From the NCBI GenBank assembly GCA_018896355.1, contig JAHIMW010000119.1, positions 1-14,085 of the forward strand: a DNA stretch of 14,085 bases. The letters are read 5' to 3'. How positions within the stretch are numbered: position 1 is the first letter of the stretch; each line of letters starts with the position of its first letter. This stretch comes from Pseudomonadota bacterium. Its GTDB lineage: Bacteria > Desulfobacterota > Syntrophia > Syntrophales > UBA5619. Positions 1 to 6,377 of the stretch are shown here, one piece after another. A program made the translations under genes and the position numbers. The notes under the pieces were generated by a model. The model did not search any database, was not told where the DNA came from, and was given only the letters and a program-made list of their open reading frames with translations.

Positions 1-69
1 TTCGGTAAGCGTGCCGTCGAAATCAAACAACACTGCTCGGATCAACTTTGTTGAGCTCTGCAAATCCAT
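1..69 (-). CDS. HAD-superfamily hydrolase, N-terminal fragment (runs off window)
   Basis: Only the first 23 codons are present; the gene continues past base 1. The reading from the ATG at 69 gives a short polar leader followed by AVLFDFDGTLTE, the HAD motif I (DxDGTLT) that begins phosphoglycolate-phosphatase-like and related hydrolases. D16 would be the nucleophile and D18 the acid/base residue. It lies 38 nt downstream of dnaB on the same strand, so it is probably the distal gene of that operon. The Shine-Dalgarno is poor: the nearest GGAGGG is more than 20 nt upstream of the ATG. Substrate and subfamily cannot be told from this piece. Confidence 0.75.
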   Translation of the reverse strand, partial: MDLQSSTKLIRAVLFDFDGTLTE

Positions 70-107
70 GGGCCGAGGATATGAGTCGGATCCCTCCGTT
101 ATGAACC

Positions 108-1463
108 TTAATTCCCTTCGTCGGCGCGGGCCAGGTTCTCGAAACGGGTGTATTTTTCCTGGAAGGCCAACTTGACGATGCCCGTCGGTCCATTTCTCTG
201 CTTGCCGATGGTGATCTCGGCGATCCCCTTGTCCGGGTTGTCTTCCGACCGGTTGTACACCTCGTCCCGGTAGATGAAGGCGATCACGTCCGCGTCCTGC
301 TCGATTGCTCCGGATTCACGGAGATCCGCCATCTGCGGCCGGCGGTTGGTTCGGTCCTCCACTTTTCGGTTCAACTGCGACAGGGCGATCACCGGTAAGG
401 TGAGTTCCTTCGCGAGGGCCTTGAGGGAACGGCTGATTTCGGAGATCTCCTGCTCCCGCGAATCCTTGTAGGCGCTCCCCCTCATGAGCTGCAGATAGTC
501 GAGGACGATGAGCCCCAGACCCGCCTCGGCCTTGAGGCGCCGGGATTTGGCCTTCATCTCGATAACGGTGATCGCCGGCGTATCGTCGATATAGATCGGG
601 GCGTCGGAGAGACGACCGGCTGCGGTGGTGAGTTTCGGCCAGTCCGTCTCCCCGAGAAATCCTTTACGGAGACGCTGGGAGTCCACGCGGGCCTCCGCCG
701 CGAGCATGCGTATGGCGAGCTGTTCCCTGGCCATTTCGAGGGAGAAGATCGCAACCGGAACGTCCATCTCGAGTGCGGCATACTGGGCGATGTTCAGCGC
801 AAGGGCGGTTTTGCCCATGCTCGGTCGGCCGGCGATGATGATCAGCTCGGAGTTCTGGAGGCCCGAGGTCAGGTCGTCCAGCTTGTCAAAACCGGTCGCC
901 ACCCCGGTGATCAGCTCTTTTTTGGCGTAGAGCCGCTCGATGGTTTTAAAGCTGTCCTTGATGATGTCCCGGATCGGGTAGAAAGAGGGGCGGATCTTGT
1001 TTTCGGAGATCTCGAAGATGGCATGTTCCGCCTCGTCGAGGATATGATCGACATCCATACTCGCATCGTAGCTCTTGTTGAGAATCTCGGTCGCCGAGCC
1101 GATGAGCCGGCGCAGGATGCTCTTTTCCTTAATGATCTTGGCGTAATAGGCGATGTTGGCCGCCGAGGCGACATTGTCCACCAGCGAGGCGAGATATGCC
1201 GTTCCCCCCACCTGCTCCATCCGCTTCTGATCCTTGAGCAAGTTGCTCAGCGTGATCAGATCGCACGGTTCGTTCCGGTTGGAGAGCTCGATGACGGCGG
1301 CAAAGATCTTCCGGTGGGCATCGCTGTAGAAGTCGGACTGATCCAACACCTCCAGAACGGTGTTCAGGGCCAGATTGTCCAGCAGGATTCCCCCCAGAAC
1401 GGACTGCTCCGCATCGAGGTTCTGGGGCGGCACCTTGTGCAGGGAGGCATCGATGTCTTTCAT
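108..1463 (-). CDS. dnaB: Replicative DNA helicase DnaB
   Basis: A 451-residue hexameric 5'-3' helicase that unwinds DNA at the fork and contacts primase. The N-terminal DnaB domain covers about residues 12-115. The RecA-type helicase domain starts near 185, with Walker A GRPSMGKT at 212-219, Walker B LIVLDYLQL at 318-326, the SQLNR motif near 362, and the KQRNGPTG arginine-finger region at 421-428. I chose the ATG at 1463 rather than a start at 1514: the longer form would overlap the end of rplI and adds 17 residues unlike the family, whereas MKDIDASLHKVPPQNLDAEQ is a typical beginning. A GAGGG lies 8 nt upstream. Length is normal, and the P-loop and downstream motifs are uninterrupted, so there is no intein. 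It follows rplI by 34 nt, the usual rplI-dnaB pairing. Confidence 0.97.
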   Translation of the reverse strand: MKDIDASLHKVPPQNLDAEQSVLGGILLDNLALNTVLEVLDQSDFYSDAHRKIFAAVIELSNRNEPCDLITLSNLLKDQKRMEQVGGTAYLASLVDNVASAANIAYYAKIIKEKSILRRLIGSATEILNKSYDASMDVDHILDEAEHAIFEISENKIRPSFYPIRDIIKDSFKTIERLYAKKELITGVATGFDKLDDLTSGLQNSELIIIAGRPSMGKTALALNIAQYAALEMDVPVAIFSLEMAREQLAIRMLAAEARVDSQRLRKGFLGETDWPKLTTAAGRLSDAPIYIDDTPAITVIEMKAKSRRLKAEAGLGLIVLDYLQLMRGSAYKDSREQEISEISRSLKALAKELTLPVIALSQLNRKVEDRTNRRPQMADLRESGAIEQDADVIAFIYRDEVYNRSEDNPDKGIAEITIGKQRNGPTGIVKLAFQEKYTRFENLARADEGN

Positions 1464-1497
1464 GGAGCAAGCCCTCGCAAAATACCGGTCAATGAGT

Positions 1498-1944
1498 TCA
1501 GGATTCCGCCACAACGACGACCTTGATCTCGGCGGTCACGCCGGCGCTGATCTTGATCCGGACAGGAAATTCGCCGAGCGCCTTGATCGGTTCATCCAGA
1601 ACGACGCTCTTCTTGTCGACCTCAACCCCCTGGGCGACCAGCGCCTCTTCGATGTCCTTCGCGCCGACAGAGCCGAAAAGTTTCTGCTGTTCGCCGACAC
1701 GGCGGGCGATTGTGCAGGTCACTTTACTCAGTCTGGCCGCCGTTTCTTCGTCCTGTTTCTGAACCTTCTCCGCCTGGAGCAGAATGCGATTCTTTTCGTG
1801 CTCAAAGGCCTTGAGATTCCGGCTGTTCGCCTCTGCGGCGAGCCCCTTTGGAACCAGGAAATTCCGGGCATAACCATCCGCAACCTTTACCAGATCTCCC
1901 GCTTTGCCGAGAGATTCCACAGTCTGCTTCAAAATGACCTTCAT
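1498..1944 (-). CDS. rplI: 50S ribosomal protein bL9
   Basis: A 148-residue large-subunit protein (family usual length about 147-150). It has an N-terminal globular domain that binds 23S rRNA and a long helix to a second globular domain. The N-terminal signature is visible: G..GD.V.V..GYARNFLVPKGLA at about residues 13-37. Residues 40-75 are charged and helical, and the C-terminal domain follows. The ATG at 1944 is decided by an excellent AAGGAGG six nt upstream; an in-frame extension to 1989 adds 15 residues not found in bL9. The gene is 46 nt downstream of the DUF2232 gene and just upstream of dnaB, as in many deltaproteobacteria. Confidence 0.97.
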   Translation of the reverse strand: MKVILKQTVESLGKAGDLVKVADGYARNFLVPKGLAAEANSRNLKAFEHEKNRILLQAEKVQKQDEETAARLSKVTCTIARRVGEQQKLFGSVGAKDIEEALVAQGVEVDKKSVVLDEPIKALGEFPVRIKISAGVTAEIKVVVVAES

Positions 1945-1990
1945 GTTGTTCCTCCTTGAGGTATTACGGCAACGGCTGCCGTCATCCAAA

Positions 1991-2947
1991 TTATGGATTA
2001 TGAATGTTATCTTTGTTTTCCTTGATCCGTTTTCGGAAATCGACCCACATGTCGAAAAGACCGAATCCCATTAAAACGATGAGCATATACTGCTGAACCA
2101 GGATCAGACCATAAAAGAGCAGCCGGAAAATCTTGGGGACCTGCTTCTGCCGGAAGAAGAAGGCGGCAATGGCCAACCCCTGGAACAGATAGATCAGACC
2201 ACTGACGATCAGGATGTTCATCCCGACGACGGTGAACCATTCCAGCGGGACAAACAGCATACCCCCGGCGATGATCACGATCCAGACCAGCCGTTCCGGG
2301 GCCTTCCATGCGGCCAGATCGCCGAAATCGGGAAAAGTGATGCCCGTCCTCTGAAAAAGCCGGCGTCCTGCAAGCAGATTCACCCATACCGTGATGACGA
2401 TGCCCGATAGGCTAAGGGCAGGAAAGATCCCTGTGAAAAAAATGGTGATCTGAGGGGCGTTATCCCGGATCATTTGGACCTGCTCATCCGAGATATTCAT
2501 CTGAGCATAGAGTTTGAGATTATCCTCGATCATCCCGGCAACATAGGTTTCAACCATCCGCCACGGTGCAATGCCGGACCGGAAGGCATGGTAAAGAACA
2601 AACCCAACGCTACAGCAGAACAACACCATTGATGTTAACAGAATCGTCTTCTCGACGGAAAAATTCCATTTCAGAACCTCTGAGAGCAGCACGCCGGTGA
2701 ACCCGATCATGAAAAGAACGGAGAGACTCGCGCCGTGCCCTACAATGGTAAGGACAACGTATGCCACCAGGATCGAAACTGCCAAAACCGTCATTCCGCG
2801 TAACCGGCCCAGACGGGAGCGGTAATAGATGATCGGTAGCGGGGTCAGGATCAACACCGACGGCCCGGCAAAAGGAATCAGAGCCACCAGGAGAAAAGTG
2901 AACGTGAGGATCGCGCCGCCCTGGATCATACCGTTATTAAGATCCAT
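1991..2947 (-). CDS. DUF2232 (YybS-like) polytopic membrane protein
   Basis: A 318-residue integral membrane protein of unknown function. Hydrophobic stretches suggest about eight membrane segments in two groups: four or five in residues 10-120 and the rest in 165-310, separated by a polar loop with the sequence NISDEQVQMIRDNAPQ. The C-terminus is basic and polar. This style and its position between rpsR and rplI match the DUF2232/YybS family, commonly found in ribosomal-protein/dnaB operons of Firmicutes and deltaproteobacteria; the family call is from memory, without a search. I prefer the ATG at 2947 to the in-frame TTG at 2959, because AAAAGAGA lies directly upstream of the ATG; a further ATG at 2929 is also possible. 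A 246-nt gap separates it from rpsR, so partial independent transcription is possible. Confidence 0.85.
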   Translation of the reverse strand: MDLNNGMIQGGAILTFTFLLVALIPFAGPSVLILTPLPIIYYRSRLGRLRGMTVLAVSILVAYVVLTIVGHGASLSVLFMIGFTGVLLSEVLKWNFSVEKTILLTSMVLFCCSVGFVLYHAFRSGIAPWRMVETYVAGMIEDNLKLYAQMNISDEQVQMIRDNAPQITIFFTGIFPALSLSGIVITVWVNLLAGRRLFQRTGITFPDFGDLAAWKAPERLVWIVIIAGGMLFVPLEWFTVVGMNILIVSGLIYLFQGLAIAAFFFRQKQVPKIFRLLFYGLILVQQYMLIVLMGFGLFDMWVDFRKRIKENKDNIHNP

Positions 2948-3193
2948 TTCTCTTTTCAAATTCCAAATCCGTCGTGTCCAATGTCCATGACATAAAAACA
3001 GTCCGTTGATATTTTCAACCCTTCGCTCGGTGCAACCGCCGGACCATTCGAGGAATAATCCTTGCGGAAAAAGGTAATGGATGGAGCCTGGAGTGACGAT
3101 TCAGAGGAGAAAACGATTCATCCGGTTCCCCTTCCGGCGGGGATGAGGAGAGCCGCGACACTCAACTGACCACCGCGGCTCTCCCGTCTTCGC
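2948..3193 (-). other. rpsR-DUF2232 intergenic region
   Basis: 246 nt without a credible gene. Reading the minus strand, it begins with the hairpin listed separately (3147-3184) and a smaller one (TCCCC at 3127-3131 pairing GGGGA at 3139-3143, 7-nt loop). Further on is a short palindrome, GTTGA-5 nt-TCAAC at 3005-3019. A weak sigma70-like TTGAAA-18-TATGTC starts inside that palindrome and points at the DUF2232 gene. Nothing here is strong enough to call a promoter with confidence. Confidence 0.4.
3147..3184 (-). terminator. Strong hairpin just after rpsR, possible attenuator
   Basis: A perfect 11-bp GC-rich inverted repeat (GGAGAGCCGCG at 3147-3157, its complement at 3174-3184) with a 16-nt loop begins 9 nt past the rpsR stop codon. 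No run of U follows on the minus-strand transcript, so it is not a canonical intrinsic terminator. It could partly terminate transcription, stabilise the rpsF-rpsR mRNA end, or set the ratio of ribosomal to downstream genes. The structure is certain in sequence; the function is inferred. Confidence 0.5.
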
Positions 3194-3469
3194 TTACCCT
3201 TCGGTAACGACAAAAGGGAGCAGCGCGATTGTCCGCGCTCTTTTGATGGCCACGGTCAATTCCCGCTGATGTTTTGCGCAGTTTCCCGTGATCCGGCGAG
3301 GCATGATCTTGCCTCTTTCCGTTGTGAAATCACGGAGCGTCTGAGTGTCCTTGTATTCAATTTTCAGGCTCGAGTCCGTGCAGAAACGGCAGAATTTCCT
3401 CCGATGGAAGAACTTTTTCTGTGGTCTCGGTCCCCTGCTGGGGCCTCTGGGTGCAGGTGTCGTCGCCAT
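3194..3469 (-). CDS. rpsR: 30S ribosomal protein bS18
   Basis: A 91-residue small-subunit protein that binds 16S rRNA as a heterodimer with bS6. The bS18 core is clear: FCRFC near residue 30, then IEYKDTQTLRDFTTERGKIMPRRITGNCAKHQRELTVAIKRAR-type sequence, ending LLPF. The cysteines of the FCRFC pair and the later NC, with the following histidine, indicate the zinc-binding form. The basic, proline-rich N-terminus (ATTPAPRGPSRGPRPQKK) is slightly longer than in E. coli. The start at ATG 3469 is set by AAGGGGGG about 8 nt upstream; an in-frame TTG two codons earlier overlaps the rpsF stop and has poor spacing. It follows rpsF by 2 nt. Confidence 0.96.
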   Translation of the reverse strand: MATTPAPRGPSRGPRPQKKFFHRRKFCRFCTDSSLKIEYKDTQTLRDFTTERGKIMPRRITGNCAKHQRELTVAIKRARTIALLPFVVTEG

Positions 3470-3471
3470 GA

Positions 3472-3951
3472 TCAATTCCCCCCCTTAACATCTGTCTGCG
3501 TTTCTTCTGGAACCGGCTGTGGAATCTCTGCCAGCATCGGTTCGGGACTTTTATCCGGCACGGCAGTGGGAGGCGGTGTTGGGGCCGTTATCTTGGTCTC
3601 CTCCTTTTTTTCCGTCTTCTCTGCGGCTTCCTCGATCTCTTTTTGCAGGGCGCCTGCATCGACCGCGTTATCCTTGAGTACGGTCATGAACTTCAGAATC
3701 TTGTCATCAATCTTGAGATTTCTTTCCAGTTCATTGACCATGGCGCTCTCACCGGCATAATCGATCATGATGTAAAAGCCCCTCGCCTGTTTTTTGATCA
3801 GGTAGGCCAGCCGCCTCTTTCCCCACCGTTCTACCTTGACCAAGATGCCCTTCTGAGCCGTCACGACAGCACAGTAACGGTCGATGAGGGTGGTCAGCTC
3901 ATCCTCGGACAGATCTACATGAGCGATCAATATTGTTTCGTACTTCCTCAA
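3472..3951 (-). CDS. rpsF: 30S ribosomal protein bS6 with long acidic/proline tail
   Basis: A 159-residue small-subunit protein, partner of bS18 on the 16S rRNA platform. The conserved fold occupies about residues 1-95, with MRKYETILIAHVDLSEDEL at the start, VERWGKRRLAYLIKK and RGFYIMIDYAG in the middle, and LERNLKIDDKILKFMTV near the end. Residues 96-159 are an extension unlike the E. coli protein: a charged helical part rich in E and K, then a proline-rich, Glu-rich end. The start codon is TTG at 3951, supported by a perfect AGGAGG eight nt upstream and by homology; there is no ATG nearby. First gene of the rpsF-rpsR-DUF2232-rplI-dnaB cluster, 122 nt downstream of tRNA-Arg on the same strand. 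Confidence 0.96.
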   Translation of the reverse strand: MRKYETILIAHVDLSEDELTTLIDRYCAVVTAQKGILVKVERWGKRRLAYLIKKQARGFYIMIDYAGESAMVNELERNLKIDDKILKFMTVLKDNAVDAGALQKEIEEAAEKTEKKEETKITAPTPPPTAVPDKSPEPMLAEIPQPVPEETQTDVKGGN

Positions 3952-3971
3952 TGTTATTTCCTCCTTTCGGC

Positions 3972-4000
3972 TCTATAGCCCGCACATAATGTCCGGGCAA
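3972..4000 (-). promoter_or_regulatory. rpsF leader: hairpin and weak promoter-like boxes
   Basis: Two readings compete. First, TTGCCC (4000-3995), 17 nt, TATAGA (3977-3972) resembles a sigma70 promoter, but it would leave an RNA leader of only about 15 nt. Second, 3998-3978 is a near-perfect palindrome: GCCCG, a G/G mismatch, ACA-TTA-TGT, mismatch, CGGGC. It is followed by an AGAGCCG segment right before the AGGAGG of rpsF. As RNA this could be an autoregulatory leader of the kind bound by the S6:S18 complex, which is known to recognise a structured CCG-containing site in rpsF leaders. In that case transcription would start further upstream, perhaps at the tRNA promoter. Confidence 0.35.
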
Positions 4001-4073
4001 GGAGAGTCCCTCTGCTGAAATGAATTTGTCATTCGATAACAAGTCTCCATTCATATGGAGATCCCTACGCCGT

Positions 4074-4150
4074 TGGTAGGCGATGTGGGACTTGAACCCA
4101 CGGCCTCTGGTTCCGGAGACCAGCGCTCTATCCAACTGAGCTAATCGCCC
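4074..4150 (-). tRNA. tRNA-Arg (anticodon CCG), CCA encoded
   Basis: The minus strand folds as a complete 77-nt cloverleaf. The acceptor stem is GGGCGAT/ATCGCCT with a G1-U72 wobble. The D stem is GCTC/GAGC, and the anticodon stem CTGGT/ACCAG carries the loop CTCCGGA, giving anticodon CCG for codon CGG. The T stem is GTGGG/CCCAC with loop TTCAAGT, the discriminator is A73, and CCA is encoded in the DNA (4076-4074). It lies between the amiC-like gene, which is divergent, and rpsF on the same strand. Confidence 0.96.
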
Positions 4151-4191
4151 CTTAAAAAAACGTCCGCCGGAGCGGTCGAAAATACCGATGA

Positions 4192-4220
4192 TCCATACTA
4201 CAGGTCTGGAGAATATTCAA
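4192..4220 (-). promoter_or_regulatory. Candidate sigma70 promoter for tRNA-Arg
   Basis: On the minus strand TTGAAT (4220-4215), a 17-nt spacer and TATGGA (4197-4192) precede the tRNA by about 40 nt, giving a short leader. The -35 matches four of six consensus bases; the -10 is weak. An alternative TTGACA further upstream near 4290 has only CATGGA at the proper distance. Transcription could continue into rpsF. Confidence 0.35.
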
Positions 4221-4311
4221 CCTTTTTCCACAGCGCCGCGATAAGGGTCTTTTGGCGGCGGTATCCATGCCATCAACATATCACCTTGTCAATCTCTTTT
4301 CGTGATGGGGG

Positions 4312-4340
4312 TTGAATTTGTCCGCTGGAGCTGATACATT
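4312..4340 (+). promoter_or_regulatory. Candidate sigma70 promoter for the amiC-like gene
   Basis: TTGAAT (4312-4317), a 17-nt spacer and TACATT (4335-4340) match four of six bases in each box. Transcription would begin near 4347, about 19 nt before the ATG at 4366. If real, this rules out the upstream in-frame TTG at 4312 as the start codon. Confidence 0.4.
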
Positions 4341-4365
4341 CGCAAAAAAAAAGCAGGATACCGAC

Positions 4366-5814
4366 ATGTCCCGTGCAGGAAAGTTCTTCGTTATTCTGGT
4401 CTTCTGGATCTTCGTATCCGCTGGACCCTCCTCAGCCCTGGCCTTGAACGAGATCCTGAACATTCGCCATTGGGTGGCTCCGGACCACACCCGGGTCGTA
4501 ATCGACACGAGCGAGGATGCCTCCTTCACTGTTGAAAAAGGGGAGCGGCAAATTGCCATCGATCTGGACGCAACCTCCCTGCCTACAAATCTTCCCCGTT
4601 TAACAGTCCTGAACAAACCGGGCGTGGATGGGATTGTACTTTCCTCTCTTGCCGATTCCGGGGTGCGCGTAGAGATCTCCTTGCCCGGACCCCTCCATAC
4701 GAACGTTTTCAAATTGAAAAAATTTCAGGATAAGCCGTACCGGATCGTTATTGACATCATTTTACCGGATGCGGCGAAACAGCAGAGTGATGCCCGGGAA
4801 CGGATTAAGGTAACGCGCAAGTCGCGGGTCGTCGTCATTGATCCGGGTCATGGGGGCGAGGCGCCGGGGGCGGTCGGGAAAAAGGGGACCTTGGAAAAGA
4901 ATGTCGTGCTGGCGATTGCAAAAAAACTGCGGGCTATTCTAAATAAAAAGGAAGGTTACCGCGCCTTTCTGACTCGGAATGACGATTATTATGTATCCTT
5001 CAAGAAAAGGCTTATGATTGCGAGAGAATACGGTGCGGATCTCTTCGTGAGCATCCACGCGGATGCGGCCAGAAATCGGGAGGCCGGCGGCAGTTCGGTC
5101 TACTGCCTCTCCACCGGGGCGGCCAGCAGCGAGGCGGCGAAGATTCTCGCCAATTATGAAAACCTGGCGGACGTTGTCGGCGGGGTCCCCAACGGGGAAG
5201 GAAACGATGCCTCCGATCCGATTATCCTGGATATGTTCCAGACCCATACCATCAACCAGTCCAAGACCTTCGGCGGTATTCTGCTGAGAGAACTGGGCGC
5301 GGTGAACCACCTGAAGTTCGCGACCGTTCAGGAGGCGCCTTTCCGTGTGCTCAAGCTCCCCGAGGTTCCGTCGATACTGATCGAAACCGCCTACATCTCC
5401 AATGCAAAAGAGGAAAAGTTGTTGCGGAGCGGCCGCTTTCAGAAGCGAATGGCGGAGGGGGTCGCCCGTGCTGTCGTGGAATTTCTGCCGGCCCTTCCGG
5501 CGACGGGCGCATCCTTTTCCGTCCGCGAGAAGGAGGGAACGCCTCGGGATTCCTCTGTTGAGGTGGTGAAGGGAAAGGCAAAACCCGTCACGGCCAGGAA
5601 GCGCGATCCGATTTCGAAGTCACGGGCGACAACGGTATATCGGGTGAAAAGGGGCGATACGCTGAGCGCGATTGCGACAAGGTACGGCACAACGATCCGC
5701 GTTCTGATGGATCTGAATCGCCTGAAACGCCCCGACCACCTTTATGTCGGCCGGAAACTGCTCCTTCCGGCGCCGGAGCGTCCAGTCCCGTCAAAAAAGG
5801 TGGTGGCAAGATGA
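4366..5814 (+). CDS. amiC: Exported N-acetylmuramoyl-L-alanine amidase (AMIN, amidase_3, LysM)
   Basis: A 482-residue periplasmic zinc amidase that cleaves the bond between MurNAc and L-Ala in peptidoglycan, typically during daughter-cell separation. Residues 1-26 are a Sec signal peptide ending SSALA. An AMIN targeting domain lies at about 28-133. The amidase_3 domain at about 154-374 carries DPGHGG with zinc ligand H162, E177, H231 in VSIHADA, and the catalytic E340 in ILIETAYISN. A LysM domain at about 424-468 (YRVKRGDTLSAIATRYGTT) should bind peptidoglycan. A C-terminal LysM on an AMIN amidase is less usual than in E. coli AmiC, so the symbol marks the family rather than orthology. The start is the ATG at 4366: it begins the signal peptide and has AGGA seven nt upstream, whereas the in-frame TTG at 4312 adds an 18-residue polar leader. 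The stop overlaps the next gene (ATGA). Confidence 0.93.
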   Translation: MSRAGKFFVILVFWIFVSAGPSSALALNEILNIRHWVAPDHTRVVIDTSEDASFTVEKGERQIAIDLDATSLPTNLPRLTVLNKPGVDGIVLSSLADSGVRVEISLPGPLHTNVFKLKKFQDKPYRIVIDIILPDAAKQQSDARERIKVTRKSRVVVIDPGHGGEAPGAVGKKGTLEKNVVLAIAKKLRAILNKKEGYRAFLTRNDDYYVSFKKRLMIAREYGADLFVSIHADAARNREAGGSSVYCLSTGAASSEAAKILANYENLADVVGGVPNGEGNDASDPIILDMFQTHTINQSKTFGGILLRELGAVNHLKFATVQEAPFRVLKLPEVPSILIETAYISNAKEEKLLRSGRFQKRMAEGVARAVVEFLPALPATGASFSVREKEGTPRDSSVEVVKGKAKPVTARKRDPISKSRATTVYRVKRGDTLSAIATRYGTTIRVLMDLNRLKRPDHLYVGRKLLLPAPERPVPSKKVVAR

Positions 5815-5817
5815 CGA
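5780..5817 (+). repeat. Direct repeat R1, copy 1 (amiC 3' end)
   Basis: 38 nt spanning the last codons of the amidase (PVPSKKVVAR-stop) and the first codons of the following gene. A near-copy lies at 7969-8006; 34 of 38 bases agree, including an uninterrupted 19-base run (GGTGGTGGCAAGATGACGA). This copy is the functional, coding one. Confidence 0.85.
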
Positions 5818-6305
5818 CACCGTGCAAATGGATACTTCTGCCGGTCATCCTGATCACAATCCTGACCGTCGAAACGGGCCGCGAGACCAGTGCCGCCGAA
5901 GGGATTTTCGATAGGGAACCTTTCCGTGTCAACGAGGGGCTTTCCCCGGACTTCCGGGATGCGGATGGGATGAAGATGGCCCCGTTATGGGAAGATTTTT
6001 CAACGGAGGGCATCCACCGCGCGGCGGAAGGGATGAACCCGAGGGAGGCTGCGGCGTCAAGCGCGGATGGAGACCGACAACGCGGATTGCATGGTGTCCG
6101 CTTTGGGTATTTTCACCTGTTCCTCTCCCGCACCGTGTCGGAAGATGGTAAAGGACGGGACGTGATCCGGTCCGAGTATGAGAGGAACAGTCTCCTGACC
6201 ACGGTGCAATCTCTTCCCGGCGTCCTGCGGTCCGATCCGGTGGTGGCCATCGATTCGGTCAGAAGGATCTTTGCCCCGCAGGTGAACTTGGGGATCGAAT
6301 TCTAA
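5811..6305 (+). CDS. Small exported protein of unknown function
   Basis: A 164-residue protein that I do not recognise. It starts at the ATG overlapping the amidase stop codon (ATGA), so it is very likely translated by coupling; no clear Shine-Dalgarno precedes it. Residues 1-29 look like a Sec signal peptide or membrane anchor (KWILLPVILITILTV core, SAAEG near the cleavage region); a Cys at position 5 is not in a lipobox. The rest is soluble, with a middle part (about 90-160) that looks folded: GVRFGYFHLFLSRTVSEDG and an ending PQVNLGIEF. Coupling to an exported amidase suggests an envelope role, possibly as a cofactor of the amidase, but that is inference from position only. Confidence 0.75.
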   Translation: MTTPCKWILLPVILITILTVETGRETSAAEGIFDREPFRVNEGLSPDFRDADGMKMAPLWEDFSTEGIHRAAEGMNPREAAASSADGDRQRGLHGVRFGYFHLFLSRTVSEDGKGRDVIRSEYERNSLLTTVQSLPGVLRSDPVVAIDSVRRIFAPQVNLGIEF

Positions 6306-6377
6306 ATCAGGGCCTTCGCGAACGAGGTGAAGGGAAAGTAGGCATTCCGCCGGGCGCGACCCAAGGAGCCGCCGGGA
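6306..6377. other. Convergent intergenic gap
   Basis: 72 nt between the stop of the small exported protein (plus strand) and the stop of the drug exporter (minus strand). I see no clear intrinsic terminator for either gene here, although a convergent junction would be expected to have one. Confidence 0.4.

Noticed and set aside
3899..4135. 78-residue open frame covering tRNA-Arg
   Set aside because: It translates the tRNA gene (the SGTRGRGFKSHIAYQ-like string is a common artefact of tRNA DNA).
4074..4150. tRNA-Arg as an integration site for a genomic island using the nearby tyrosine recombinase
   Set aside because: The recombinase is a Xer-type housekeeping protein nearly 7 kb away, and I saw no duplicated tRNA 3' end in the window.
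4312..4365. Longer amidase start at TTG 4312
   Set aside because: It adds a polar leader before the signal peptide and overlaps the likely promoter; the ATG at 4366 begins a normal signal peptide.
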